Shown here: in pieces, positions 1 to 8,432 of the stretch
Layout of the letters: each line of letters begins with the position of its first letter
Numbering within the stretch: the stretch's first letter is position 1
NCBI RefSeq assembly: GCF_027625475.1
Contig: NZ_CP115174.1
Span: forward strand, 3,011,001 to 3,075,000
DNA length: 64,000 nt
Source of the DNA: Sphingomonas abietis
Lineage (GTDB): Bacteria; Pseudomonadota; Alphaproteobacteria; Sphingomonadales; Sphingomonadaceae
Direction of reading: 5' to 3'
Program-made: the position numbers and the translations under genes
The notes under the pieces: model-generated
The model's input: the letters and a program-made list of their open reading frames with translations, nothing else
What the model was told of the DNA's origin: nothing
The model's database searches: none

Positions 1-880
1 CGTAGGCATGGGCACCTGCCTCGACGGCCCGCGTGTCGTTTCCGGTCGCCAGCACCACGGCCGATACGCCGTTCATGATGCCCTTATTGTGGGTGGCAGC
101 GCGATAGGGGTCGGTATCGGCGAATTCATATGCCGCGATCATCGCGTCGCGAACCGCTTCGCCGCCGATGTCCTCGCAGCGCCATGTGGCCCGCGCGCGC
201 GCCACGCGGCGATCGGCCAAATTGGAGAGAATGCGCAGCAAAGGGCGGCCGCCAGTCCATTCGGCGAGCTGCGGCGCGAGCCGCTCTGCCATCGTGTTGA
301 CGGCATTGGCGCCCATCGCATCCTTCGTATCGATGACAATGTGGGTGATCACCATCGTTCCGGAAGGCGCCTCGATCAACCGCACCTCGAGATCGCGGAA
401 GCCACCACCGAAACGCACCAGAAGCGGGTCGCACTCGTTGCAGATCACCTCGATCTCGGAGCGGCGTTCGAGAATCGCGACGCGAGCCGTCGCAGGGTCC
501 GTCAGATCGAGCAGCTGGATCTGGGCGATCATCTGCGTGCCCGACATCGAGGTGGTGAACCCACCATTCTCATAACATTGACGCGAAGAGTTGCCGACTG
601 CGGCGATCACCGACGACTCTTCGGTCGCCATGGGCACCAGCAAGTCCCGACCATCGATCTTCATGTTGGTTGCGACGCCGACCGGAATGGCGATCGTCGA
701 AATCATGTTTTCGATCATGTGATCGGCGAGATGCGCATCGATATTCGACGACGCCGACAGTTGATCGACATGCACCTGGTCGAGGGTGGCAAATTCGGAC
801 ACCTTCTTCAGGCGTTCCGCGATCTCGAGTTTATGAAAGCCGGAAATACGTGACGTTTTGGGGCTCGTTTCCTGCAGCAC
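1..880 (-). CDS. mvaA: hydroxymethylglutaryl-CoA reductase, degradative type (3' end beyond window)
   Basis: Class II HMG-CoA reductase, which interconverts mevalonate and HMG-CoA. In bacteria lacking a mevalonate pathway it usually serves mevalonate catabolism. About 293 residues are visible, and the gene runs off the left end of the window. Family motifs in the translated minus strand are a GRDLLVPMATEE-like substrate loop, an LGGG-type glycine stretch (here FGGGFRD), the DAMGAN dinucleotide-binding motif, NTMAE, ILSNLADRRVARA and PYRAATHNKGIMNG. There is no in-frame ATG near the N-terminus. I chose GTG at 880 because GGAG lies 7 nt upstream and the protein then begins MLQETSPKTSRISGFHKL, aligning with the family N-terminus. 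It is transcribed away from the MocR gene across a 575-bp gap. The family call is firm, the start is inferred. Confidence 0.93.
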   Translation of the reverse strand, partial: MLQETSPKTSRISGFHKLEIAERLKKVSEFATLDQVHVDQLSASSNIDAHLADHMIENMISTIAIPVGVATNMKIDGRDLLVPMATEESSVIAAVGNSSRQCYENGGFTTSMSGTQMIAQIQLLDLTDPATARVAILERRSEIEVICNECDPLLVRFGGGFRDLEVRLIEAPSGTMVITHIVIDTKDAMGANAVNTMAERLAPQLAEWTGGRPLLRILSNLADRRVARARATWRCEDIGGEAVRDAMIAAYEFADTDPYRAATHNKGIMNGVSAVVLATGNDTRAVEAGAHAY

Positions 881-1455
881 TCTTACTCTCCGAGATGAAA
901 TCCGTGACCCTGCAAGAGGTCCGAAGGCGAGAATAAGGGGTCTCTCTCCGGTGCCTCTCTTGGGCCTTTGATCCTGGATAATCCTGCTGATGGGATTTTG
1001 GGAGGTACGGATCGGCGCTATCTGAGCGGAACTGTACCGCCTTCGACGAGGTGACGGTGTGGAATACGGTCCAGAATGGTGGTTTAGCCGACTTCCAAGA
1101 CAGGACACGAAGGAACGCGAATGCGTGGCGTGGACCTGCCATGCAAGCGTGAAGGACCAACCGCGCGGGAAGAGACCGATATCGATGATTGGGTGGCAAG
1201 CCCTCACGACCCTGCACATGAGGCCGTCTGTTACGCGACGATTGGCCGGCGAAATCCGATGACGACGCGCGTCGTCATCCGATGCGTTCCCTGAATATTC
1301 GGTCGCGACCCATTGTGCATGGCTGCGAGGCGGATCGGCCAAAGAGCAGCTCTTGCGCCTCCTACTGGGGACGGATAACGCTCGGCCGGAGTATTTAGCA
1401 GGAACAGTTCCTAACAATCCGACCGGAACCGTGCCCTCGCCAGCAAAGGTACAAA
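881..1455. other. 575-bp intergenic region between divergent genes
   Basis: No convincing gene is visible. Short open frames here lack the G/C-rich third codon positions of neighbouring genes and resemble nothing I know. The base composition is less GC-rich than the flanks. The segment should hold the promoters of the HMG-CoA reductase and of the MocR regulator. The only clear structure is the palindrome at 1400-1412. Confidence 0.6.
1400..1412. promoter_or_regulatory. 13-bp palindrome, candidate operator of the MocR regulator
   Basis: AGGAACAGTTCCT is a perfect inverted repeat (6-bp arms around one A), 44 bp before the MocR start. A second GGAAC occurs at 1425-1429 in the same orientation. 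MocR/PdxR-type regulators commonly bind repeated half-sites next to their own gene, so an autoregulatory role is plausible but inferred. Confidence 0.4.
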
Positions 1456-2832
1456 ATGCCTTCCGCCCCGCACAAAATCGAGTTCGTGATAGATGGCGTG
1501 TTGGGACAGCTGCGCGCCGGCCTCCTGAAGCCGGGTGAGCGCCTGCCGTCCATTCGGCAAGAATCCGAGCGGCTCGGGGTGGGAAAGAATACCGTCGTAG
1601 AAGCCTATCTGAGGCTTGTTGGCCAAGGCTTTCTGCAAGCCAAACCGGGATCCGGCTATTTCGTCGTCCGCTCTCCGCCCCGAGCACTGGAGGATAGGCC
1701 ACCGCCGATCGTGGCGGCAACGGATCGCGCCGCCCTGCTGACAGAGCAGCTCGAAAGGCGGCTGCCGATTCGGCCCGGTGACGGCAGACCACCGCCGGGA
1801 TGGCTGGATGCCTCCGAACTCAAGCGCTATCTGTCCTTCCAGCGCTTCCAAGATGCCGACGCATATAATTCGGCCTGGGGTTATCTGCCGCTAAGGGAAC
1901 GACTCTGCGGCGCGTTGGGCGAGCGCGGGATTGCCTGCAGCGCCAATCAGATGCTGATGACGCACGGCGCCAATCACGCGCTGGATTTGATCATCCGCCG
2001 CTATGTCCGCGCCGGCGACAGCGTGCTCGTGGACGACCCCGGCTATTATCCTCTCATCGCGAAATTGGCATTGGCCGGTGTCCGGGCGGTCGGGGTCAGG
2101 CGCCTTCACGAAGGGCCGGATGCGCAAGATCTCGAATTGAAAGTACGTGAGAGCGGCGCCAGGATGTTCTTCACGCAATCCCTCGCCCATAATCCGACCG
2201 GCGGGTCGATCACGCCGGGCAATGCCTACGCCGTCCTCAAAATCGCGACGGCGCATGATCTGACGGTGATCGAGGACGATCCATTCGCCGACGTGCTGCC
2301 ATATGCGCTGCCGCGCTTGGCGTCGCTCGATCAACTGGATCGAGTCATTTACGTCGGTACATTCTCCAAGACTCTCGCTGCCAGCTTTCGCGTGGGGTAT
2401 ATCGCCGCCAACGCGACCATCGCCTCCGAAATCAATGAATTGAAGGTCGTCACGACCGTCTCGACATCTGCCCATGACGAGCGGCTCATCTTCGAGCTGA
2501 TCGATAAAGGTCATTATCTCAAACATTTACGGAGGCTCCGCGCGAGGGCCAGTCGCGCGACCGAGGAAACCGTGACAGGACTTGAAGCCGCCGGTTATTC
2601 CGTTCGTCGTCCCCTGGGCGGCGGTTTTTATCTTTGGATCGATTTGCCCGAGCACCTTGCCGGCGCGCCGATCGCCGAAAGTGCGGCCGAACGCGGCATC
2701 TTTATCGCCCCATCTCCCACATTCAGCACCACCAAGGATCCGAAGCCGGCGATGCGGGTCAATGTTGCCTATGGCGCAGATCCCGTTTTTCTGGACTGGA
2801 TGCGCGAACTTGCGGCGTCGCCTGCAAAATAG
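1456..2832 (+). CDS. MocR-family transcriptional regulator (GntR HTH fused to PLP aminotransferase fold)
   Basis: The 458-residue protein has the classic MocR plan. An N-terminal GntR winged helix spans about residues 12-75 (GERLPSIRQESERLGV, then GKNTVVEAYLRL, then GSGYFV). A class I aminotransferase-like domain spans about 115-455. The PLP-binding lysine is probably K305 in TFSKTLAASFRVGY, and NPTGG and DDPFADVL are also present. MocR proteins sense PLP or amino-compound ligands and control PLP, GABA, taurine or transporter genes. The target here cannot be read from the context. The start has AAAGG 7 nt upstream. It faces away from the HMG-CoA reductase gene and ends just before a hairpin shared with the convergent GntR gene. 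Confidence 0.9.
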   Translation: MPSAPHKIEFVIDGVLGQLRAGLLKPGERLPSIRQESERLGVGKNTVVEAYLRLVGQGFLQAKPGSGYFVVRSPPRALEDRPPPIVAATDRAALLTEQLERRLPIRPGDGRPPPGWLDASELKRYLSFQRFQDADAYNSAWGYLPLRERLCGALGERGIACSANQMLMTHGANHALDLIIRRYVRAGDSVLVDDPGYYPLIAKLALAGVRAVGVRRLHEGPDAQDLELKVRESGARMFFTQSLAHNPTGGSITPGNAYAVLKIATAHDLTVIEDDPFADVLPYALPRLASLDQLDRVIYVGTFSKTLAASFRVGYIAANATIASEINELKVVTTVSTSAHDERLIFELIDKGHYLKHLRRLRARASRATEETVTGLEAAGYSVRRPLGGGFYLWIDLPEHLAGAPIAESAAERGIFIAPSPTFSTTKDPKPAMRVNVAYGADPVFLDWMRELAASPAK

Positions 2833-2835
2833 AGT

Positions 2836-2861
2836 ATCGCCCCCGATGGCCCCGGGGCGAT
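2836..2861. terminator. hairpin between convergent genes
   Basis: An 8-bp inverted repeat, ATCGCCCC (2836-2843) and GGGGCGAT (2854-2861), surrounds a 10-nt loop four bases after the MocR stop and before the convergent GntR stop. It is a likely bidirectional terminator. There is no strong U-tract. Confidence 0.5.
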
Positions 2862-2895
2862 TCACCGAACATTCGCCGCCACCCGAAAGATTTTC

Positions 2896-3690
2896 CTACC
2901 GCGGTGCGCCGTTTGCGTGAAACAGCTGCGGGTAGGCCTCGCGGACATCGCCCAGCGCGCCCAGAATTTCCCGCAAATGCGCATCGAGCGCCACGACTGC
3001 CGCTTCGGAATTGCGGGCACGCAGCGCAGCAACGAGCGCCGCATGTTCGCTGACCACGATCATCATCCGCCCGGGGATCGGGAGCGTGAGCCGGCGGAAA
3101 CGGCCGAGGTTGAGTTTGACGCGGTCCAGCAGCGCCCACGACGCCGGCTTCCCGGCGATTTCGCCGAGGCGTCGATGAAAAATCTCGTCCTGGCGGTGAA
3201 AATTCGCGCGATCATCATTTTGGGCATAGGTGGTCTGGATCGCCAGCAGCGCATCGAGGCCCGCAATATCCGCCGCGCTGGCACGCTCGACGGCGGCACG
3301 CACGATCGCCCCTTCGAGGAGCAGGCGTATCTCCACCATCTCGGGTAATTCCGCCAGCGGGATACGGGCGACGCGCGTGCCCGCCTGGGGCGCGACATCC
3401 ACCAATCCCTCATCCGCGAGCCGGAGGATCGCTTCTCGTACCGGGGTCCGGCTGACGCCAAAAGCGGCGGCGATCTCCGCTTCGGACAAGGCAGCGCCGG
3501 GCATTCGGACGAGCGAGGCGATTTCCTCCCGCAATGCAGCGTAGATCTGCGCCGAGGCGCTCAGCCGGCGCAGCCCCGCCCCGGCAGCGTCCAACGGCGC
3601 GAACATCTCGACACCATAGATACTGACGGGCTTCGCATCCTCGGCATCCGACGTTTGCATGGCGGGCTTCATGGCGGAATTCTTCGGCAT
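2896..3690 (-). CDS. GntR-family regulator, FadR/FCD subfamily
   Basis: The 264-residue protein has a winged HTH at about residues 45-105 (GAALSEAEIAAAFGVSRTPV followed by REAILRLADEGLV) and a C-terminal all-helical FCD ligand domain at about 115-240. The FCD part carries the expected acidic and histidine metal or ligand residues (EIRLLLEGAIVR, DEIFHRRL, SEHAALVAAL). FCD regulators typically sense carboxylates such as uronates, lactate or sugar acids. The gene is divergent from the esterase and dehydrogenase genes, with an 18-bp palindrome between them, so it probably controls that operon and itself. The start is uncertain. GGGGAG directly abuts the first ATG, and two in-frame ATGs lie within the next 12 codons. 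Confidence 0.88.
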   Translation of the reverse strand: MPKNSAMKPAMQTSDAEDAKPVSIYGVEMFAPLDAAGAGLRRLSASAQIYAALREEIASLVRMPGAALSEAEIAAAFGVSRTPVREAILRLADEGLVDVAPQAGTRVARIPLAELPEMVEIRLLLEGAIVRAAVERASAADIAGLDALLAIQTTYAQNDDRANFHRQDEIFHRRLGEIAGKPASWALLDRVKLNLGRFRRLTLPIPGRMMIVVSEHAALVAALRARNSEAAVVALDAHLREILGALGDVREAYPQLFHANGAPR

Positions 3691-3743
3691 CTCCCCATCG
3701 GCGTAAGCCAGGGCAAGGCCATTGCCAACTTGGGATTGCCCGA

Positions 3744-3761
3744 ATACTAATATATTAGTAT
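3744..3761. promoter_or_regulatory. 18-bp perfect palindrome, candidate operator for the GntR/FCD regulator
   Basis: ATACTAATATATTAGTAT is a perfect 18-bp dyad in the 81-bp gap between the divergent FCD regulator and the esterase. Position, symmetry and AT-rich core in a GC-rich genome fit a GntR operator. Its last bases coincide with an ATG at 3760, so I favour the downstream ATG at 3772 as the esterase start. Confidence 0.65.
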
Positions 3762-3771
3762 GCGTAGCGTG

Positions 3772-4812
3772 ATGAAATATGCGAACCTTCGCCCATCCTG
3801 TTTCGGCGTTTCCCGCCTGCTGATCCCCGCCGGCATCGCCATTGCGGCAATGGCCAGCACAGCGGCATCCGCCTCACCGCCGCCCGCGGGCTGGGCGAGC
3901 GACCCCGGCGTATCGGCGCCGCTGCGGCATGTTCGTGCGATCATCGCCGATCATCTGACGCACGGCCCCACCGACCCGACGCTGGCCCAGCGCCGCGCCT
4001 GGCGCGACGCGCTCTATGATGCGATCGCGCTTCCCCCCGATGTCGTCAGCACGCCGGTGCGGGACGGCGCGGTTCGTGGCCTGTGGCAGAGCTCGCCCGG
4101 CGCGCGGCACGACCATGTGCTGCTCTACATCCATGGCGGCGGCTACGAGATCGGCAGCGTCCGGTCGTGGCGCGTGATCAGCGCGGTGCTGGCGCGCCGC
4201 ATGGGCGTGCGCGCCTTCTCGGTCGATTACCCGCTCGCCCCGGAAGCGCATTTCCCGGCGCCGGTCGACAATGTGGTCGCGGCCTATCGCTGGCTTCTGG
4301 CCCAGGGCATCGGCGCGCACGATATCGTGTTCGCCGGCGACTCCTCGGGTGGCGGACTGACCGCCGCGGCCCTGCTGCAGCTGCGGATGCTCGGCCTGCC
4401 AGAACCGGCCGGCGCCCTGCTGATCTCGCCATGGCTCGACCTGACCAACAGCGGCAAGAGCATCGACGATCCGCCGGGCTATGACCCGTTCAACCCGCGC
4501 GCCGGCCTCGAGAGCTTCGCGCATGACTATCTCGCCGGCCATCCGGCAACCGATCCGCTGGCCTCGCCGCTGTTCGGCGATCTCCACGGTCTGCCGCCGC
4601 TGCTGATCCAGGTCGGCGGCGACGAGGCGCTGCTCGACGACAGCGTGCGCTTCGCGCGGCGGGCCGGATCGGAACAGGTGGCCGTGACGATGCAGGTGTG
4701 GCCGCACATGTTCCACGAATTCCAGGCGTGGGCGCCCGATCTTCCGGCCGCATCGGCGGCGATGGACGATGCCGCGACCTTCCTCGACCGCGCTCTGGCG
4801 GACGCACGGTGA
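3772..4812 (+). CDS. secreted alpha/beta hydrolase, HSL-type (acetyl)esterase
   Basis: The 346-residue protein has an N-terminal signal peptide (hydrophobic stretch LLIPAGIAIAAMASTAASAS) and an alpha/beta hydrolase fold of the hormone-sensitive lipase type. HGGG at residues 121-124 supplies the oxyanion hole, and GDSSGG at 189-194 carries the nucleophile Ser191. The acid and histidine lie in the last 70 residues (HMFHEF). Such enzymes cleave short acyl esters, in this case in the periplasm. It is the first gene after the FCD operator and is followed by a dehydrogenase and a polygalacturonase, so removal of acetyl groups from pectin-like material is plausible but unproven. An in-frame ATG at 3760 is the alternative start. 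No clear ribosome-binding site precedes either. Confidence 0.85.
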   Translation: MKYANLRPSCFGVSRLLIPAGIAIAAMASTAASASPPPAGWASDPGVSAPLRHVRAIIADHLTHGPTDPTLAQRRAWRDALYDAIALPPDVVSTPVRDGAVRGLWQSSPGARHDHVLLYIHGGGYEIGSVRSWRVISAVLARRMGVRAFSVDYPLAPEAHFPAPVDNVVAAYRWLLAQGIGAHDIVFAGDSSGGGLTAAALLQLRMLGLPEPAGALLISPWLDLTNSGKSIDDPPGYDPFNPRAGLESFAHDYLAGHPATDPLASPLFGDLHGLPPLLIQVGGDEALLDDSVRFARRAGSEQVAVTMQVWPHMFHEFQAWAPDLPAASAAMDDAATFLDRALADAR

Positions 4813-4893
4813 GGCCGCCCCGCCCGGCGCTCCACGGGCGTTCGTCGCCGGGCCACGCGTTCCCCGCCCCTCTGCGCGCTGAAGGCACGATCC

Positions 4894-5406
4894 ATGGCTG
4901 ATCCTTCCGAAACCACCGCGACCACCCGCCGTGCGGTGCTCACCGGCGCCGCCATCGCGACCGTCGTCGCCGCGATCCCGTCGCTTGCGCGCAGCGACGC
5001 CACCGCGCCGGCGACCGACGAGAGCGAGGCCGACTTCGCCCAAATCTCGCGTTTCCTCACCGGCAAGCCGGATCTCGACGGCGACATCCAGCGCCGGCTG
5101 CTTGGCGCCTTCCTGAGCCGCGACGCGGCGTTTGCGCAGAAGCTCCGCGCGCTCGCCCCCTTCACCCGGCAAGCCGGCCAGACGCCGCAGACGCTGCCGG
5201 CGAGGCTGGTGGCGGAGGCCGCCGACCTCGCCGATCTGCCCGCCCAGATCCTCGGTGGCTGGTATCTCGGTATCGTCGGTGCGGGGAAGGACGCGCTGTG
5301 CGTCACCTACACCGGCGCGCTCGCCAACCGGGCCGTCGCCGACGTCCTCGCGCCGCCGAGCTATGCCTATGGCGTCTACGGCAGCTGGCAGGTCCGGCCG
5401 GAATGA
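4894..5406 (+). CDS. FAD-dependent sugar dehydrogenase small (gamma) subunit, Tat-exported
   Basis: The 170-residue protein resembles the small subunit of sorbitol, gluconate or FAD-glucose dehydrogenase complexes. The N-terminus has a twin-arginine signal (TTRRAVLTGAAIATVVAAI), as expected for the hitch-hiker subunit that carries the folded flavin subunit through the Tat pore. The mature part contains FLTGKPDLD, the LPAQILGGWYLGIVG segment and a C-terminal YGSWQVRPE, all typical of this family. It is the first of three consecutive subunit genes (small, GMC large, cytochrome c) on the same strand. The gap to the large subunit is about 50 bp. Confidence 0.85.
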   Translation: MADPSETTATTRRAVLTGAAIATVVAAIPSLARSDATAPATDESEADFAQISRFLTGKPDLDGDIQRRLLGAFLSRDAAFAQKLRALAPFTRQAGQTPQTLPARLVAEAADLADLPAQILGGWYLGIVGAGKDALCVTYTGALANRAVADVLAPPSYAYGVYGSWQVRPE

Positions 5407-5457
5407 CCGCCCCGCTTCCCGCATCAACCGCCGCCAGTCTTCATCGCTAGGACCATC

Positions 5458-7053
5458 ATGCCGGACACTCTCTCCGCCGACGTCGTCGTCATCGGCTCGG
5501 GCATTTGCGGCGCGCTCGCTGCGCGCAAGCTCGCGCAGGCCGGCGCCTCGGTCCTGATGCTGGAGGCCGGGCCGCGCGTATCGCGCGCGCAGCTGGTCCA
5601 CAATTTCCGCCGATCGGCGCGCAAGTCCGATCTGGTCGCCGCCTATCCCTATTCGCCGCTCGCGCCGCACCCCGATTACCAGCCCGCCGACAATGGCTAT
5701 CTCGTCCAGGCCGGCCCCTATCCCTACAAGCCCGAATATCTCCGCGTCGTCGGCGGGACGAGCTGGCACTGGGCGGCGCAGGCGTGGCGGCTGATGCCGA
5801 ACGACTTCCGGCTGGCGAGCCTTTATGGCGTCGGACGCGACTGGCCGATCGGCTATGACGATCTCGAGCCGCATTATTTCGAGGCGGAGACGATCATGGG
5901 CGTGTCCGGCCCGATCGACAACGGCTCGCCCCGCACCAGGCCCTTTCCGATGGACCCGGTCGAGCCCTCCTGGCTGGAACAGCGGTTCCGCGATCGGCTC
6001 GCACCCGAATTTCACATGATCACCAACACCACGGCGCGCAACAGCCGCAGCTATGACGGGCGCCCGGCCTGCTGCGGCAACAATAATTGCATGCCGATCT
6101 GCCCGATCGATGCGCAATATCATGGCGGCCTCGCCGCCGAGAGCGCCGAACGGAGCGGCGTGCGGCTGATCCCGCAGGCAGTCGTCTATCAGCTGGAGCA
6201 TGATGCGGCGGGGCGGATCGTCGCCGCGCGCTATTATGACTGGGACAAGGTCTCCCACCGCGTGACGGCGAAGAGCTTCGTCCTGGCCGCCAATGCCATC
6301 GAGACGCCGAAGCTGCTATTTCTGTCGGCGAGCGGCAAATATCCCGATGGACTGGCCAACCGCTCGGGCACGCTCGGTCGTCATCTGATGGACCATCCGT
6401 CGAGCGCGATCACCTTCGAGGTCGACGAGCCGCTCTGGCCGGGGCGCGGCCCGGTCAGCCCCTGCTCGATCCAGCAGTTCCGCGACGGCGATTTCCGCGC
6501 CGACCATGCCGGCTTTCGCGTCGATCTCTCGAACGGCTCGCGCGTCGCCTCGATTGCCGCCGATCTGATCAAGGCCGGCGTCTCGGGCACGGATCTCGAT
6601 GCCCGGATCCGCCACCGTGCCGCCCGCGAGGTCAGCATCAAGAACGTCCTCGAACAATTGCCCGATCCCGACAACCGCGTGACGCTGAGCGACCGGAAGG
6701 ATGCGCTCGGCCTGCCCACCCCGCGGCTGAGCTATTCGTTCGACGATTATGTCCATCGCGGCATGGCCGCCGCCAAGCAGGTCTATACGCGGATCGCCGA
6801 GCGGATGGGCGGCACCAACATCCGCTTCAGCCCGGACGGCCAATATTCGAACAACCAGCACATCACCGGCACGCTCTCGATGGGCCACGATCCGGCCACC
6901 AGCGTCACCGACGCGGTCGGCCGCGCCCATGACCATGCCAATCTCTGGATGGTCGGCACCGGCGTGATGCCGACGGTCGCCACCTGCAACTCGACCCTGA
7001 CCGCAGTCGCCCTCGCGCTCCGCAGCGTCGACGCGATGCTGAAATCCGCGTGA
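5458..7053 (+). CDS. GMC oxidoreductase, FAD catalytic subunit of a periplasmic sugar/polyol dehydrogenase
   Basis: The 531-residue catalytic subunit begins with an ADP-binding fold (VVIGSGICGALAARKLAQAG) and ends with the GMC C-terminal signature (GTLSMGHDPATSVTD, then LWMVGTGVMPT). A cysteine cluster, CCGNNNCMPIC, at about residues 205-215 matches the segment that binds an extra [3Fe-4S] cluster in bacterial FAD-glucose dehydrogenases. Electrons should pass from FAD through this cluster to the cytochrome subunit. The likely substrate is a sugar, polyol or aldonic or uronic acid. The specific one cannot be read from sequence. It lacks its own signal peptide, consistent with export alongside the Tat-bearing small subunit. 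Confidence 0.92.
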   Translation: MPDTLSADVVVIGSGICGALAARKLAQAGASVLMLEAGPRVSRAQLVHNFRRSARKSDLVAAYPYSPLAPHPDYQPADNGYLVQAGPYPYKPEYLRVVGGTSWHWAAQAWRLMPNDFRLASLYGVGRDWPIGYDDLEPHYFEAETIMGVSGPIDNGSPRTRPFPMDPVEPSWLEQRFRDRLAPEFHMITNTTARNSRSYDGRPACCGNNNCMPICPIDAQYHGGLAAESAERSGVRLIPQAVVYQLEHDAAGRIVAARYYDWDKVSHRVTAKSFVLAANAIETPKLLFLSASGKYPDGLANRSGTLGRHLMDHPSSAITFEVDEPLWPGRGPVSPCSIQQFRDGDFRADHAGFRVDLSNGSRVASIAADLIKAGVSGTDLDARIRHRAAREVSIKNVLEQLPDPDNRVTLSDRKDALGLPTPRLSYSFDDYVHRGMAAAKQVYTRIAERMGGTNIRFSPDGQYSNNQHITGTLSMGHDPATSVTDAVGRAHDHANLWMVGTGVMPTVATCNSTLTAVALALRSVDAMLKSA

Positions 7054-7064
7054 GGAGCGTCGCG

Positions 7065-8432
7065 ATGGCCCGATTTCCCCTGCTCGCCGCCGCGCTCGGC
7101 CTGGCCGCCCTGCTCGTCACCGGCCGGGCCAGTGCCGACGATCTCGTCGCCAGAGGCGCCTATCTCGCCACCGCGGCCGACTGCGGCGCATGCCACACCG
7201 CGCCCGGCGGCGCGCCCTTTGCCGGCGGCCTGCCGCTCGCGACACCGCTCGGCAAGATCATCGCGACCAACATCACGCCGTCCAAGGACCATGGCATCGG
7301 CAACTATACGCTGGCGCAATTCACGCGCGCGCTTCGCGAGGGCGTGCGCGGCGATGGTGCGCGGCTGTATCCGGCGATGCCGTACACGGCCTATTCCGGC
7401 CTGAGCGACGACGACGTGCGCGCGCTCTATGCCTATTTCACCCGCGCGGTGAAGCCGGTCGAACGCTCCCCCGCAGCGACCGCCTTGCCCTTCCCCTTCA
7501 ACATCCGCGCCTCGATGATCGGCTGGAACCTGCTGTTCCTCAACGGCAAACGGTTTCAGCCATCGCCGCACGCGAGCACGAGCTGGAACCGGGGCGCCTA
7601 TCTCGCGCAGACGCTCGCCCATTGCAGCACCTGCCACACGCCGCGCAACCTGCTGATGGCGGAGGAGAGCGACCACCCCCTCGCCGGCGGATCGCTCGGC
7701 GCTTGGTATGCCCCCAACATCACGCCCGACAGGACCGCCGGCATCGGTGCGTGGAGCGACGCCGAACTTGCCCGCTATCTCTCGACCGGGGCGAACGACC
7801 ATGCCCAGGCCGGCGGCCCGATGCGCGAGGCGATCGACAAGAGCCTGCGCCATCTCGACGCGGCCGATATCGCCGCGCTCGTCACCTATATCCGCAGCGT
7901 GCCCCCCTCATCGGCCGGTGCGCCGGCGATGGATCGAGCGCCGTCGCCGATCACGTCCGACATCGACGTACTTAGCGACGACCGGGACGACGGCGCGCAA
8001 CTCTGTGCGGACAATTGCGCGAGTTGCCATCAGGCCTCCGGCCTCGGCACGCGCGGCCTGCCCTCGCTGGTCGGCAATGCCGCGTTCCGCCTGCCCAGCG
8101 CCGACAATGTCGCCTCGGCGATCCTCGCGGGAATCTGGCCGGCGACGGGCCAGGCGATGCCCGCATTCGCCCACGCGCTGACCGACCGGCAGGTCGCCGA
8201 TCTGACCAGCTTTCTGTTCCGGCAGTTCGGCGGCAGCCGGGTCACGATCACCGCCGCGCGCGTGGCGGCGCTGCGATCCGGTGGTGGCGGATCCTGGCTG
8301 CCGGCCGTCGCCCAGACCGCCATCGCCGCCGGCTGCGCGGTGACGGCGGCGGGGATCGCGCTGCTGGCATGGCGCAGGCGTCGGCGTATCCCCGGCCAGG
8401 CCGCCGAATCAGGTCGGGAGCGCGGTCGATGA
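7065..8432 (+). CDS. triheme cytochrome c subunit of the sugar dehydrogenase complex, membrane-anchored
   Basis: The 455-residue protein has a signal peptide (MARFPLLAAALGLAALLVTG) and three c-type heme motifs: CGACH at residue 40, CSTCH at 187 and CASCH at 318. A hydrophobic C-terminal segment (IAAGCAVTAAGIALLAW) followed by arginines anchors it in the membrane. This is the standard electron-transfer subunit that passes electrons from the FAD subunit to ubiquinone or the oxidase. I chose ATG at 7065 because GAGGAG, overlapping the stop of the preceding gene, sits about 9 nt upstream. It overlaps the next gene by 4 bp (ATGA). Confidence 0.93.
   Translation: MARFPLLAAALGLAALLVTGRASADDLVARGAYLATAADCGACHTAPGGAPFAGGLPLATPLGKIIATNITPSKDHGIGNYTLAQFTRALREGVRGDGARLYPAMPYTAYSGLSDDDVRALYAYFTRAVKPVERSPAATALPFPFNIRASMIGWNLLFLNGKRFQPSPHASTSWNRGAYLAQTLAHCSTCHTPRNLLMAEESDHPLAGGSLGAWYAPNITPDRTAGIGAWSDAELARYLSTGANDHAQAGGPMREAIDKSLRHLDAADIAALVTYIRSVPPSSAGAPAMDRAPSPITSDIDVLSDDRDDGAQLCADNCASCHQASGLGTRGLPSLVGNAAFRLPSADNVASAILAGIWPATGQAMPAFAHALTDRQVADLTSFLFRQFGGSRVTITAARVAALRSGGGGSWLPAVAQTAIAAGCAVTAAGIALLAWRRRRRIPGQAAESGRERGR

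Noticed and set aside
831..1262. Small open frames in the 881-1455 gap on both strands
   Set aside because: No codon bias like neighbouring genes, no ribosome-binding site and no recognisable domain.
3874..6258. Long open frame on the minus strand (about 790 codons) opposite the esterase and dehydrogenase genes
   Set aside because: It is antisense to three well-identified genes and has no recognisable motifs. Long antisense frames are expected in GC-rich coding DNA.
8015..8428. N-terminal extension of the GH28 protein into the cytochrome gene
   Set aside because: The ATG at 8429 overlaps the cytochrome stop and begins a normal signal peptide. The extension is the cytochrome gene read in another frame.
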